Notes: generated from the letters alone by a model not told the origin. A stretch of 54,122 nucleotides of DNA from Bradyrhizobium nivariense (GCF_029846715.1 NZ_JARVWW010000047.1:1-54122), one strand, 5' to 3'. Positions 33,405-42,720 are shown, counted from the first letter of the stretch. Program-made: numbers and translations.

Positions 33405-34391
33405 ATGCGCAGAGAAGTTCTGGGATTTTGGAAGGCCGTATCGATTGTCGCGGCGGCAACGCTGCTGGCCCTGCATCCGGTGACCGCTTCACCTCGACTG
33501 GTCTCTCTGGCGTTCAATTCCCAGCTGGGGAGCCCGCAGCAGATCGGGGCGGATGAGTTTCGCCAGAATCTGGCGGCATTGCCCGGCAAGCACATCGTGG
33601 TCGACCAGCGCGCCACCAATGCACTCGGTAGCGAGAACGCCATTCTCGCCGCGACGCAAGCGGGCGCCGTCGATATGGCGGTGCTGTCGGGTTCGGTGGT
33701 CAGTGCGGTCGTCCCCGAACTCGGTGTGTTCGACATTCCCTTCCTGTTTCGCGATACGGCTCACGCCAAGGCCGTGGCGCAAGGTCCGGCCGGCGCGGCA
33801 ATCGCCGCCAAATTCGGCGATAAGGGGCTGACCTTGCTGGCGATTGGCCGACAGGGCTTCCGCAACGTCACGAATTCCAAACGGCCCGTTCGCACGCCCG
33901 AGGATATCAAGGGTCTGAAGATTCGTGTCATCCCGAACCCGATCTATCAGATGACGTTCAAGGCGCTCGGTGCCGAAGTGATCCCGATGGAATTTCCGCT
34001 GGTCTATACCGCGCTCAAGGACGGCCGGCTCGATGGGCAGGAAAATCCGGTGCCGACCATTGCCGGCTCCCGTCTCTATGAAGTCCAGAAATACCTCACA
34101 TTGACCGGCCACTTCTTCGCGCCGATCGTGTTCATCGCCAATCGCGCCATGTTCGAACAGCTCACTCCGGCCGACCAGGCAACGCTGATCGCGCAAGCAA
34201 AAGCGGGGGCGGAGGCGGCATGGTTGGCAAAGCTCGATGCCGCGTCGCTCGAGCAGGTGCGCAGCGGCGGCATGGACGTGATCGAGAAATTCGATCGCCA
34301 ACCCTTCGTCGACGCGGTCAAGCCGCTCGATCAGGAATTCGAGAAGCGGTTCGGCAAGGATTTGCTCGTCACCATCCGGTCCACTCAGTAA
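33405..34391 (+). CDS. TRAP-type (DctP) periplasmic binding protein
   Basis: 328 residues from ATG 33405; ATG 33372 is also possible, and neither has a clear ribosome site. A signal peptide (VSIVAAATLLALHPVTAS) precedes LVSLAFNSQLGSPQQIGADEF, and the family signature follows: GVFDIPFLFRDTAHA, RVIPNPIYQMTFKALGAEVIP (the conserved Arg for the ligand carboxylate) and DGQENPVPTI. It should bind an organic acid in the periplasm. No DctQ or DctM membrane genes are present; instead a chemoreceptor gene follows after 16 bases, suggesting a sensing role. Confidence 0.9.
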   Translation: MRREVLGFWKAVSIVAAATLLALHPVTASPRLVSLAFNSQLGSPQQIGADEFRQNLAALPGKHIVVDQRATNALGSENAILAATQAGAVDMAVLSGSVVSAVVPELGVFDIPFLFRDTAHAKAVAQGPAGAAIAAKFGDKGLTLLAIGRQGFRNVTNSKRPVRTPEDIKGLKIRVIPNPIYQMTFKALGAEVIPMEFPLVYTALKDGRLDGQENPVPTIAGSRLYEVQKYLTLTGHFFAPIVFIANRAMFEQLTPADQATLIAQAKAGAEAAWLAKLDAASLEQVRSGGMDVIEKFDRQPFVDAVKPLDQEFEKRFGKDLLVTIRSTQ

Positions 34392-34407
34392 GAATTTCGG
34401 AATTCCC

Positions 34408-36444
34408 ATGAAATTATCGCACATGATGTCCCGGGTCGGTGTTCGTCCGCGCGTGTTTGGCGGTTTTGCGCTGGTTCTGAGCTTTCTGGTCCTGCTCGCG
34501 GGCTTCGCCGTGGTCCAGGTCGAGCGGATCGGCGGAACGGTCAATGACCTCGTTACCAGCGCTGCTGGCGACGCCGGCATGTCACAGGCGCGTGCCGCGC
34601 TTCTGGAAGCGAACTCGGCGGTAGAGAAATTCATCCGAACCTGGAATGTCGGCGACAAGGATGCCGCAGCCAAGGCGATCGACGGCGTGGGCAAACTGGC
34701 CGATCAGGCCGATCGGCAATTCGGCAAACTGCAAGCGATCGCGGAAGGCATCGGCCCGGTCAAGACGGCGCTGGATACCTATCGTTCGTCGTTCACCGCG
34801 GCGGCAGATGCCGCAGATCGGCTGCGCGCCGCCACCACGAAGACCGACGCCCAGGGCGCGGCCGCCGGCCTCAATGTCAGCGGCATTCAGGTTGCGCTTG
34901 CCAATCGCTCGGATGATGCGGAACGGCTTGTCAACCCGATGCGCCTGGCCGGCGTTGTCGACGCGCTGCGCGTCACCGTGATGCGCTATGGGTCCACTTT
35001 GTCGACGGGCGATGCCGACGACGCCAAGCAGGCGTTGTCGTACGCCCAGTTGGCGATCGGAGACACCGAGTCCGAGCTGGCGACGGCGGACGCCCCCAAA
35101 TTGAAGACGCTGGTCGCAGCACTTAAGACCGCGATCGCCGCCGACACGACGGCGCTCGAAGAGGTCATCAAGGTCGCCGCCGATCTGCGCGCCAGGCAGG
35201 CCGAATTGAAGAAGGCGAGTGCGGCGATCGACGATCAGGTCAACAAGATCAATGCGAAGCTCGGCACCGTGCGCGCCGAGCAGGGTGACAGGACCTCGGC
35301 AGCGGTCGATCAAACCAAACAGACCGTTATCGCGACCGCGGCCGGCGCGCTGCTGCTGGGAGCGGTGCTCGCATGGCTTATCGGAGCCAGCGTATCCGGC
35401 CCGATTCGCGGCATGACGGACCGGATGCAATCGCTGGCGGCGGGCGAGCTCGATGAGCCGATTCCGGGCGGCGAATCGCGCGACGAAATCGGCCGCATGG
35501 CGCGTGCCGTCGAGGTGTTCCGCGAAAACGCACTGGCGGTTCGTCGCATGGAAGGCGAGGCCACGGCACAGCGCGAAGCCACCGAGGCCGACCGTGCCCG
35601 GATGATGTCGGATCTTGCCGGCCGTTTCGAACAGGGCATGCAGGGGGTGATTGCCGGTGTCGGTGGCCGCGCCGACGACATGGGGCGCAGCGCCGAGGAG
35701 TTGGCAAAGGTCGCCGAGCGTGGTCGCGGGCTCGCCGAAGCGGTCGCGACCCGCGCCGAGCAGGCATCGATGAACGTGCAGACCGTCGCCTCCGCCACCC
35801 AGCAACTCGCGGCCTCGATCCGAGAAATCTCGAGCCAGGTGCACCGCTCCGTCGCGGTCTCGAACCGCGCGACCGACGAGACCAACCGCACCTCCGATTT
35901 GATCCATGGGCTGTCGGATGCGGCTGAAAAGATCGGCACCATCATTCAATTGATTCAGGCCATCGCCAGTCAGACCAATCTGCTGGCGCTGAACGCGACC
36001 ATCGAAGCGGCGCGCGCCGGTGACGCCGGCCGGGGCTTCGCGATCGTCGCCAGCGAGGTCAAGAGTCTCGCGACCCAGACAGCGCAGGCGACCGAGCAGA
36101 TCGCCAGCCAGATCGCGACGATCCAGAGTGCGACCGGCCAATCGGTCCAGGCGATCAAGCAGTTCGGCACCACCGTCAAGGAAATGGCCGACATCGCCAC
36201 CGCGATCGCCGCGGCGGTCGAAGAGCAGGGCGCAGCAACGGGCGAAATCGCGCGCAACGTCGAAGAAGCGGCCAACGGTACCACGGCGGTGACGCAGGAA
36301 ATCGGTCAGGTGCGCGCGGTGGCGGGCGAGACCGACGCCGGTGCCGAAGCCGCTCTTACGGTCGCGGCGGCCCTGAAGCAGCAGGCGGATTCAATGAAGT
36401 CGAACGTCGACGATTTCCTCCACACCATCCGCTCGGCGGCCTGA
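34408..36444 (+). CDS. Methyl-accepting chemotaxis protein
   Basis: 678 residues. TM1 at ~17-38 (FGGFALVLSFLVLLAGFAVV), a large all-helical periplasmic part to ~303 (two-bundle size, as in helical bimodular sensors), TM2 at ~304-327 (IATAAGALLLGAVLAWLIG), a HAMP domain (GPIRGMTDRMQSLAAGELDE), then the signalling domain. The tip near residues 518-545 reads ASQTNLLALNATIEAARAGD and GRGFAIVASEVKSLA. No C-terminal CheR pentapeptide. It should signal through CheA/CheW. It lies 16 bases after the TRAP binding protein and may detect it in the liganded form. Confidence 0.92.
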   Translation: MKLSHMMSRVGVRPRVFGGFALVLSFLVLLAGFAVVQVERIGGTVNDLVTSAAGDAGMSQARAALLEANSAVEKFIRTWNVGDKDAAAKAIDGVGKLADQADRQFGKLQAIAEGIGPVKTALDTYRSSFTAAADAADRLRAATTKTDAQGAAAGLNVSGIQVALANRSDDAERLVNPMRLAGVVDALRVTVMRYGSTLSTGDADDAKQALSYAQLAIGDTESELATADAPKLKTLVAALKTAIAADTTALEEVIKVAADLRARQAELKKASAAIDDQVNKINAKLGTVRAEQGDRTSAAVDQTKQTVIATAAGALLLGAVLAWLIGASVSGPIRGMTDRMQSLAAGELDEPIPGGESRDEIGRMARAVEVFRENALAVRRMEGEATAQREATEADRARMMSDLAGRFEQGMQGVIAGVGGRADDMGRSAEELAKVAERGRGLAEAVATRAEQASMNVQTVASATQQLAASIREISSQVHRSVAVSNRATDETNRTSDLIHGLSDAAEKIGTIIQLIQAIASQTNLLALNATIEAARAGDAGRGFAIVASEVKSLATQTAQATEQIASQIATIQSATGQSVQAIKQFGTTVKEMADIATAIAAAVEEQGAATGEIARNVEEAANGTTAVTQEIGQVRAVAGETDAGAEAALTVAAALKQQADSMKSNVDDFLHTIRSAA

Positions 36445-36490
36445 ATTCCCGGAGAAATCGGCGATGCCGCAGGTGCAAACGAAACGGGCC

Positions 36491-37375
36491 TTACAGCACC
36501 GGCAACAGCGAGCTCTTCAATTCGCGCAATAGCGCCTGAACCGCTGCAGCCTGGACCCGCCGCTCGGGAATGGTTGCCTTGACCCATAATTCGGGGATTG
36601 GAAAATCCGGCAACACGACCTGCAACGTGCCTTGGCATAGTGCCTCTTCCGCAAGGTAGTGCGAGATGAAGGCGATGCCGTTGCCGGCGATCGCGCTTTT
36701 CACGAGCACGTGGCCCTCGTTCGAACTCAACAGCGGGCGGACCTGAACCGTGATACGGTCGCGCGGCCCGTCGAACACCCAGTCCGGGCCGGTGGGAAGA
36801 AAACTCAGGCAACGATGATCGACCAGATCGCGCGGGTGTCGCGGCATGCCGTGCGCCCTGAGATAGGCCGGCGACGCGCACAACAAGCGCTTCAATCGGC
36901 ATAGGGGTTCGTCGACCACACCGCCGAAAGAATGCGGGAACGCGCCGATGGCGATATCGAAGCCTTCCGTCACCGGATCGACGGGACGGTCGATCAGGAC
37001 GATTTCAAGTTTCAGGTTCGGGTTTTGGGTCTGGAACGCGCTGAACACATCGGCAAGCCGGGCGATGGTCAGCGATGTCGGTGCCTTGATACGCAAATGA
37101 TCGATAAGATCATGCCCTTTCTCGCCCATGCGCGACAGGAGATCGCCGACATCGGCGACCACGCTCCGCGCCCGGTGGAGATATTCCTGGCCGGCCGCGG
37201 TCAGCCGCAATTGCCGCGTCGAGCGATGAAACAGCCGCGTGCCGATCCGCGTCTCCAATTGGGTGACCCGCTTTGCGACGACCGAAGTCGCGACGTTGAG
37301 CTTTCTAGCCGCGGCGGAAAATCCGGCCGCGTCCGCGGTGGCGAGGAACGCCTGAAGGTTTACCAGGATGTCCAT
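36491..37375 (-). CDS. LysR-family transcriptional regulator
   Basis: 294 residues: winged helix LQAFLATADAAGFSAAARKL and NVATSVVAKRVTQLETRIGT, LFHRSTRQLRLTAAG; effector domain from ~residue 90 (LRIKAPTSLTIARLADVF) with FDIAIGAFPHSFGG and AIAGNGIAFISHYLAEEAL. It is divergent from the FAD oxidoreductase and ABC-transporter genes across 113 bases, so it probably controls them. It is convergent with the chemoreceptor gene (46 bases). Confidence 0.9.
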   Translation of the reverse strand: MDILVNLQAFLATADAAGFSAAARKLNVATSVVAKRVTQLETRIGTRLFHRSTRQLRLTAAGQEYLHRARSVVADVGDLLSRMGEKGHDLIDHLRIKAPTSLTIARLADVFSAFQTQNPNLKLEIVLIDRPVDPVTEGFDIAIGAFPHSFGGVVDEPLCRLKRLLCASPAYLRAHGMPRHPRDLVDHRCLSFLPTGPDWVFDGPRDRITVQVRPLLSSNEGHVLVKSAIAGNGIAFISHYLAEEALCQGTLQVVLPDFPIPELWVKATIPERRVQAAAVQALLRELKSSLLPVL

Positions 37376-37488
37376 CTCCGACCTTTCGCGATTCGAGAGA
37401 AGTGATCGCTTATTTTGGTGGATTGTAGTCCAACCTGCGTTAATTCATAGTCGGCCCAAGCAGAGATTTTTCAGGGACAGGACGCGCC

Positions 37489-38856
37489 ATGCAGGCCATG
37501 ACGATCGAAGAACCGGCGCGCCATGTGCCGCTCTATGGCGAATATGAAGTCGTCGTGCTCGGCGGCGGTCCGGCCGGCATCGTGGCGGCGGCGTCAGCGG
37601 CGCGCGCGGGGCGGAAGACGCTGCTGATCGAGCGCTACGGCTTCCTTGGCGGTATGGGCACCGCGGCCGGCGTCACCAATTTCTGCGGCCTGCACGGCAA
37701 TGTCTACGGCGAGGCCCACCGGCTGGTGCAGGGCATGGCATCCGAACTGCTGGCGCGTATCGACCGCTTGAACGGCCTCAACGCGCCGCACCTGATCCTT
37801 GGCAAGGTGTTTGCGCAGGCCTACGACACCGCCGCCTACAAGATCGCAGCCGACGAGCTCCTCGCCAGCCACAAGGTGCACATCCTCTTCCACGCGCTTG
37901 GTGCCGGCGTGGTGATGGGCGATAACAGCCGCATCGATGCGCTGATGGTCGAGACCAAGGCCGGCCGGCAGGCGGTGCGATCGGAGATCTTCATTGATTG
38001 CTCCGGCGACGGCGATCTCGCGGTCTGGGCCGGCGCGCCGTTCGAAATCGGCGACGAGCACGGCCATCCGATGTATCCCTCGATGATGCTCCGTCTCAAC
38101 GGCATCGATCCCGAGAAGGCTGGCGATGCCTGGCGGACCATCCCGCAATTGATGGAGAAGGCCACCGCCGCCGGCACCCACAAATTCCCGCGCAAAAGCG
38201 CGATCGTGCGGCCGCAAAAATCCGGCATCGAATGGCGGGTGAACTTTACGCAAGTGGCGCGCGAGGACGGCCATGCCATCAACGGCATCGAGCCCGACGA
38301 TCTCACCCGCGGTGAGATCGAGGGCCGCAAGCAGGCGCTCGCTGCGTTCGAATTCCTGCGCGGCACTGTGCCGGGCTTTGAAAAGTCCTACATCGTCGAT
38401 CTGCCGCCGCAGCTCGGCATCCGCGAAACCCGCCGCATCAGGGGCGGCTATCAGCTCAGCGGTGAGGACGTGCTCGGCTGCGCCTCGTTCGAGGATTCCA
38501 TCGGGGTCAATGGCTGGCCGATCGAGGCCCATGTTCCCGGCGATGTCGTCTTCACCTTCCCGCCAATCCCGGAATCGCGCGGCTATAACGAGCTGCCCTA
38601 CCGGATGCTGGTGCCCGCGGGCGTCGATAATCTCCTGGTCGCCGGCCGCTGCGCCTCGATGACCCATGAGGGCCAATCGGCGGCGCGGGTCTCCGGCGCC
38701 TGTTTCGTAATGGGGGAGGCCGCCGGTTCCGCCGCCGCGCTGGCGCTGTCGGGAAACCGGATCCCACGTGACATCCCGGTTGAAAAATTGCAGGAAACGT
38801 TGAAACAACAGGGGACCTTCATCGGACGGGACCAGCCCGTGCCCGAAGGGCTCTGA
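37489..38856 (+). CDS. FAD-dependent oxidoreductase (FAD_oxidored family)
   Basis: 455 residues. Dinucleotide fold YEVVVLGGGPAGIVAAASAA, then LLIERYGFLGGMGTAAGVTN, which is the typical start of the PF12831 FAD-dependent oxidoreductases. Other landmarks: EIFIDCSGDGDLAVWAGAPF, LGIRETRRIRGGYQLSGEDV and the C-terminal FAD contact NLLVAGRCASMTHEGQSAAR. No signal peptide; no Fe-S motif. Substrate unknown; family members oxidise or dehydrogenate small organics. First gene of a probable operon with a binding protein, ATPase and permease, so the substrate is likely imported by that transporter. Confidence 0.87.
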   Translation: MQAMTIEEPARHVPLYGEYEVVVLGGGPAGIVAAASAARAGRKTLLIERYGFLGGMGTAAGVTNFCGLHGNVYGEAHRLVQGMASELLARIDRLNGLNAPHLILGKVFAQAYDTAAYKIAADELLASHKVHILFHALGAGVVMGDNSRIDALMVETKAGRQAVRSEIFIDCSGDGDLAVWAGAPFEIGDEHGHPMYPSMMLRLNGIDPEKAGDAWRTIPQLMEKATAAGTHKFPRKSAIVRPQKSGIEWRVNFTQVAREDGHAINGIEPDDLTRGEIEGRKQALAAFEFLRGTVPGFEKSYIVDLPPQLGIRETRRIRGGYQLSGEDVLGCASFEDSIGVNGWPIEAHVPGDVVFTFPPIPESRGYNELPYRMLVPAGVDNLLVAGRCASMTHEGQSAARVSGACFVMGEAAGSAAALALSGNRIPRDIPVEKLQETLKQQGTFIGRDQPVPEGL

Positions 38857-38863
38857 CGGGCTG

Positions 38864-38899
38864 CAAGAGAACGACCAAGAGAACGACCAAGAGAACCAC
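38864..38899 (+). repeat. Three tandem 12-bp repeats in a gene leader
   Basis: caagagaacgac at 38864-38875 and 38876-38887, then caagagaaccac at 38888-38899, immediately before the gagaggaaacgg ribosome-site region of the binding protein. Copy-number change would alter the spacing between the FAD oxidoreductase and transporter genes. Confidence 0.85.
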
Positions 38900-38912
38900 G
38901 AGAGGAAACGGC

Positions 38913-39917
38913 ATGATCGGGATTGCGCGGCTCGCGCTAGCTAGCCTGATGGCGATCACAGCGCTGGGCACGGCCCGAGCCGAGGACGCGCTGAAGGCCA
39001 GGATCGGCGTGCTCCGGCTGTCGTCCTCCGCGCCCGTCTTCATCGCGCAGGACAAGGGCTATTTCCGCGAGGCCGGCCTCGACGTCGAGCTGAAATTCTT
39101 CGACGCGGCGCAGCCGATCGCGGTCGCCACCACCTCGGGCGACATCGATTTCGGCGTCACCGCCTTCACCGCGGGCCTCTACAATCTCGCCGGCAAAGGC
39201 GTGCTGAAAGTGATCGGCGGCATGAGCCGCGAGAAAGCCGGCTATCCCCTGATCGGCTATTTCGCCAGCAACAACGCCTATGCCGCCGGGCTGAAGACGC
39301 CGAAGGACCTCGCGGGCAAGCGCGTGGCGATGACGCAGGTCGGCTCCTCCTTTCACTATTCGCTCGGCCTGCTTGCCGACAAATACGGCTTCAAACTCGC
39401 GGACGTGAAGATCGCGCCGCTGCAATCGCTATCGAATGCGGCGGCTGCGCTCAAGGGCGAGACCGTGGATGCGGCGCTGCTGCCGATCTCGACGGCGCGA
39501 AAGCTGATGGACGAAGGTGGCGCGAAGTTTCTCGGCTGGGTCGGCGACGAGACACCCTGGCAACTGGGCGCGGTGTTCGCCTCGCCGAAGACGCTGACCA
39601 ACAAGGTGCTGGTGACAAAGCTGCTCAGCGCATTGGCAAAAGCCGATCGCGAATATCACGACGTCATCCTCGCCGCGATGAAGGACGGCGTCGCTCCGAT
39701 CAACGACAAGACAAAGCCGCTGCTGGAGATCATCGCCAAGTATACGAACCTGCCGGTCGAGCAGGTGGTCGGCAACTGCGCTTATATCGATCCGGACGGC
39801 AAGCTCGACGTCAAGAACGTCGACAACCAGATCAAATGGCTGCAGGAGCAGGGTTTCGCCGACAAGGGCTTTGATGCAAATGCGATCATTGCCAAGGACT
39901 TTGTGAAGGCGGATTGA
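38913..39917 (+). CDS. ABC transporter binding protein (NMT1/SsuA/ThiY-like)
   Basis: 334 residues. Signal peptide (ALASLMAITALGTARA) then the NMT1-like fold: IGVLRLSSSAPVFIAQDKGYF, GLDVELKFFDAAQPIAVATT, GDIDFGVTAFTAGLYNLAG and KRVAMTQVGSSFHYSLGLLA. These proteins bind nitrate, sulfonates, taurine, pyrimidines or aromatics in the periplasm for ABC import. The ATPase and permease genes follow at 16 bases and with an overlap, so the transporter is complete. The FAD oxidoreductase upstream suggests an organic, oxidisable ligand. Confidence 0.9.
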   Translation: MIGIARLALASLMAITALGTARAEDALKARIGVLRLSSSAPVFIAQDKGYFREAGLDVELKFFDAAQPIAVATTSGDIDFGVTAFTAGLYNLAGKGVLKVIGGMSREKAGYPLIGYFASNNAYAAGLKTPKDLAGKRVAMTQVGSSFHYSLGLLADKYGFKLADVKIAPLQSLSNAAAALKGETVDAALLPISTARKLMDEGGAKFLGWVGDETPWQLGAVFASPKTLTNKVLVTKLLSALAKADREYHDVILAAMKDGVAPINDKTKPLLEIIAKYTNLPVEQVVGNCAYIDPDGKLDVKNVDNQIKWLQEQGFADKGFDANAIIAKDFVKAD

Positions 39918-39933
39918 GAGTAGAACGCAGCTC

Positions 39934-40707
39934 ATGGACCTGATCGCCAACCACATCACCCATCGCTTCGGTGAGCTCGCCGTGCTCGACGACATCTCGT
40001 TCACGGTCAGCGCCGGCGAGGTGGTGGCGATCGTAGGTCCCTCCGGGTGCGGCAAGAGCACGCTGCTGTCGATCCTGGGCGGACTGTTGCTGCCGACCTC
40101 CCGCGCGCCCGAGCTGCGCGGATCGCCGCCGGCGGACAGCCTCAATCCGCTGACTTTTGTGTTCCAGGACTTTGCGCTGCTGCCCTGGGCCACGGTGGAG
40201 CAGAACGTCGAATTCCCGCTGCTGCACACCCAGCTCTCGGCCGTGCAGCGCCGCGCGCAGGTCGATGATGCCTTGCGCCGCACCGGCCTGACCGATTTTC
40301 GCAAGGCCTATCCGAAGCAGCTTTCCGGCGGCATGCGCCAGCGCGTCGGCATCTCGCGTGCGCTTGCGGTCAGGCCCGCGATCCTGCTGATGGACGAGCC
40401 GCTCTCGGCGCTGGATTCGCAGACGCGTGAGCTCTTGATGGAAGATTTCGTCCGCCTGCTCGCCGATGGCGGCATGGGCGCGGTCTACGTCACCCACAAT
40501 CTCGAAGAGGCGGCGCGGCTTGCCGATCGCATCGTGGTGCTGTCGCGGCGTCCCGGCCGCATTCGCGAGGTCGTGACCGTGCCGATGACGCGTGCCCAAC
40601 GCGGCGAGATCGCTGCGCGTGAAAAGCTGCTCGCGCTTCAGAACCAGATCTGGTCGCTGATCCGCAACGAGGCCATCGATGCCGAGCGCGAGGTTCAGCA
40701 TGCTTGA
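39934..40707 (+). CDS. ABC transporter ATP-binding protein
   Basis: 257 residues of the SsuB/TauB type: Walker A VGPSGCGKSTLLSILGG, Q-loop TFVFQDFALLPWATVEQNVE, signature QLSGGMRQRVGISRAL, Walker B ILLMDEPLSALD and the H-loop VYVTHNLEEAARLADR. It energises import by the NMT1-like binding protein and the next permease. The last 8 bases overlap the permease start. Confidence 0.94.
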   Translation: MDLIANHITHRFGELAVLDDISFTVSAGEVVAIVGPSGCGKSTLLSILGGLLLPTSRAPELRGSPPADSLNPLTFVFQDFALLPWATVEQNVEFPLLHTQLSAVQRRAQVDDALRRTGLTDFRKAYPKQLSGGMRQRVGISRALAVRPAILLMDEPLSALDSQTRELLMEDFVRLLADGGMGAVYVTHNLEEAARLADRIVVLSRRPGRIREVVTVPMTRAQRGEIAAREKLLALQNQIWSLIRNEAIDAEREVQHA

Positions 40708-41521
40708 TCGCGCGGCGGCTGAGACTGCGAAGGATATCGCGACCCGGCGCGTCCGCTTCCGCGGCGCCGGCTTCGTGCCGGCTTCCAGCCGTTTCGGCGG
40801 CTGGATCGCGCTCGCGCTGGTCATTGCGATCTGGCAGGCGGCCGGCAGCGCCGGTCTCGTCAATCCGCTCTTCCTGCCGGCGCCGTCGGCGATCGCGCGG
40901 GCGATCTACCAGCTCGCTGCCTCCGGTGCACTGTGGCAGCACCTTTCCGCTTCGCTCCTGCGCATCGGTGTCGGCTGGCTGCTCGGCACGGCGGCCGGTG
41001 TCGCCGTCGGCTTTGCCATCGGCCTGTCGCGGCTGGCGCGCAGCGTCGGCATCACTTTCATCTCGGCGCTGTTCCCGATCCCGAAGATCGCGCTGCTGCC
41101 GCTGTTGATCCTCTGGCTCGGCATCGGTGAAGAGCCGAAGATCGCGACCATCGCGCTCGGGGTGTTCTTCTCGACCGCAATCTCGGTCTACAGCGGCGTC
41201 GATGCGGTGCCGCGCAATCTCATCCGCATGGCACAGAGCTTCAACGTGCCGTTCGCCACCATCGTGCGCAAGGTGGTCTGGCCGGGCGCGCTGCCCGCGA
41301 TCCTCGCCGGCTTCCGCATCACCGCTTCAGTGGCGCTGCTGCTCGTCGTCAGCGCCGAGATGATCGGCGCGCAATACGGCATCGGCGCGTTCGTGTTGCA
41401 GGCGGGCAATCTGATGCAGACGGATCAACTGCTTGCCGGTGTGGTGATTTTGTCGGTGTTTGGGTTGATGGTGGGAAGGGTGATCAACTGGCTGGAGACG
41501 CGGCTGCTGCACTGGCGGTAG
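40700..41521 (+). CDS. ABC transporter permease (SsuC/TauC-like)
   Basis: 273 residues from ATG 40700, inside the ATPase gene, with GAGG upstream; translation is probably coupled. About six membrane segments (FGGWIALALVIAIWQAA, LGTAAGVAVGFAIGLSR, TFISALFPIPKIALLPLLI, and later ASVALLLVVSAEMIGAQY) and the permease EAA loop near VIRKVVWPGALPAILAGFR-like residues 185-205. It forms the channel of the importer encoded at 38913-41521. Confidence 0.9.
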   Translation: MLDRAAAETAKDIATRRVRFRGAGFVPASSRFGGWIALALVIAIWQAAGSAGLVNPLFLPAPSAIARAIYQLAASGALWQHLSASLLRIGVGWLLGTAAGVAVGFAIGLSRLARSVGITFISALFPIPKIALLPLLILWLGIGEEPKIATIALGVFFSTAISVYSGVDAVPRNLIRMAQSFNVPFATIVRKVVWPGALPAILAGFRITASVALLLVVSAEMIGAQYGIGAFVLQAGNLMQTDQLLAGVVILSVFGLMVGRVINWLETRLLHWR

Positions 41522-41527
41522 CCCAAC

Positions 41528-41653
41528 GTCGTCCCGGCGAAGGCCGGGACCCATACCGCGTGATCTATCGGTAAACGACGGTATTCGTACCGACGAAGAT
41601 CCTTCGCCAAACTTCTCCCTGTGGTTATGGGTCCCGGCCTTCGCCGGGACGAC
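41528..41653. repeat. Palindromic repeat R1, copy 4
   Basis: Arms gtcgtcccggcgaaggccgg and ccggccttcgccgggacgac, perfectly complementary; centre contains gaagatccttcgccaaa. Between the convergent permease and gentisate dioxygenase genes. Confidence 0.85.
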
Positions 41654-41679
41654 ACTGAATATGTCGTGGCGAGCAGGCC

Positions 41680-42720
41680 TCACGCATTCCCGCGGTCTTC
41701 GCGGAACAGGTCGAGCTTCTGCTGCACCGGGCGGTCGGAGAAGCTGAACAGTACCGCATCCATGTCAGCCTCGTGCGTGACCCACTGCCAGCTCGGCACC
41801 ACGAACAGGTCGCGAGGGCCCCATTCGAAGGTCGCATCGCCGATGCGGGTGCGGCCGTGGCCTTCGATCGGACAGAACACCGTCGCGTCCGTCGCGCGAT
41901 AGCGCGCGGTCTTGAAGCCCTTCGGCAGCAGCTGGATGAAGGTGCCGATGGTCGGCATCGCGAAGTCGCCGGTTTCGGGGTTGCTGAATTTCAGCTTCAG
42001 CCCGTGACATGCGTCCCACTCCTGGCTCGCCCGAGCTTTCTCCAGTGCCTCGCGGGTGTAGGCATAGGGATAGCTGAAGATCGGTGAGGTCTTCGAGCTC
42101 CGTTTCACGTCGACCGGCAGCAGATTGTGACCGTAGCGCGCAAAGCTGTCGCCGGCCGGCCTTGTGATCTTCTGCTGATCCTCCTTGGAGCCTTCCGCAA
42201 AGGAGCAGTCGAAGAACTGCACCAGCGGAATGTCGAGCCCGTCGAGCCAGAACATCGGCTCGTCTGTCTCGTTGGAATGATCGTGCCAGGTCATCGACGG
42301 CGTGATGATGAAATCGCCGGGCTCCATCGCGGTGCGCTCGCCGTCGACCGCGGTGTGGGCGCCCTTGCCTTCGAGCACGAAGCGCAGCGCCGATTGGCTG
42401 TGCCGGTGCGCGGGCGCGACGTCGCCGGGCACCACCATCTGCACGCCGGCATAGAGCGAGGTAGTGATTTTCGACTGCCCGCGCAGGCCCGGGTTCTCCA
42501 GCACCAGCACACGCCGCTCGGCTTCCTTCGCCGTGATCAGCTTGCCGGCCTCGGTCATGTAGTCGCGGATGATGTCGAACTTCCACAGATGCGGCCGGCA
42601 GGCGCTCTTCGGCTCCGGCGTGATCAAATCGCTCATCACCGTCCACAGCGCGGTGAGATTCTCGCCGTCGATCTTCTTGTAGAACACCTCGCGTTCCGGC
42701 GTCTTGGTCACGGCTTCCAT
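41680..42720 (-). CDS. Gentisate 1,2-dioxygenase
   Basis: 346 residues, the usual length for this bicupin enzyme, which opens gentisate to maleylpyruvate with Fe(II) and O2. N-terminal YKKIDGENLTALWTVMSDLI and PEPKSACRPHLWKFDIIRDYM are characteristic. The first cupin carries the iron ligands in DVAPAHRHSQSALRFVLEG and TWHDHSNETDEPMFWLDG; the second, degenerate cupin has GRTRIGDATFEWGPRD. GGGAGCC precedes the ATG. Divergent from the isomerase-MarR genes across a promoter region with a shared operator-like element. Confidence 0.93.
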   Translation of the reverse strand: MEAVTKTPEREVFYKKIDGENLTALWTVMSDLITPEPKSACRPHLWKFDIIRDYMTEAGKLITAKEAERRVLVLENPGLRGQSKITTSLYAGVQMVVPGDVAPAHRHSQSALRFVLEGKGAHTAVDGERTAMEPGDFIITPSMTWHDHSNETDEPMFWLDGLDIPLVQFFDCSFAEGSKEDQQKITRPAGDSFARYGHNLLPVDVKRSSKTSPIFSYPYAYTREALEKARASQEWDACHGLKLKFSNPETGDFAMPTIGTFIQLLPKGFKTARYRATDATVFCPIEGHGRTRIGDATFEWGPRDLFVVPSWQWVTHEADMDAVLFSFSDRPVQQKLDLFREDRGNA

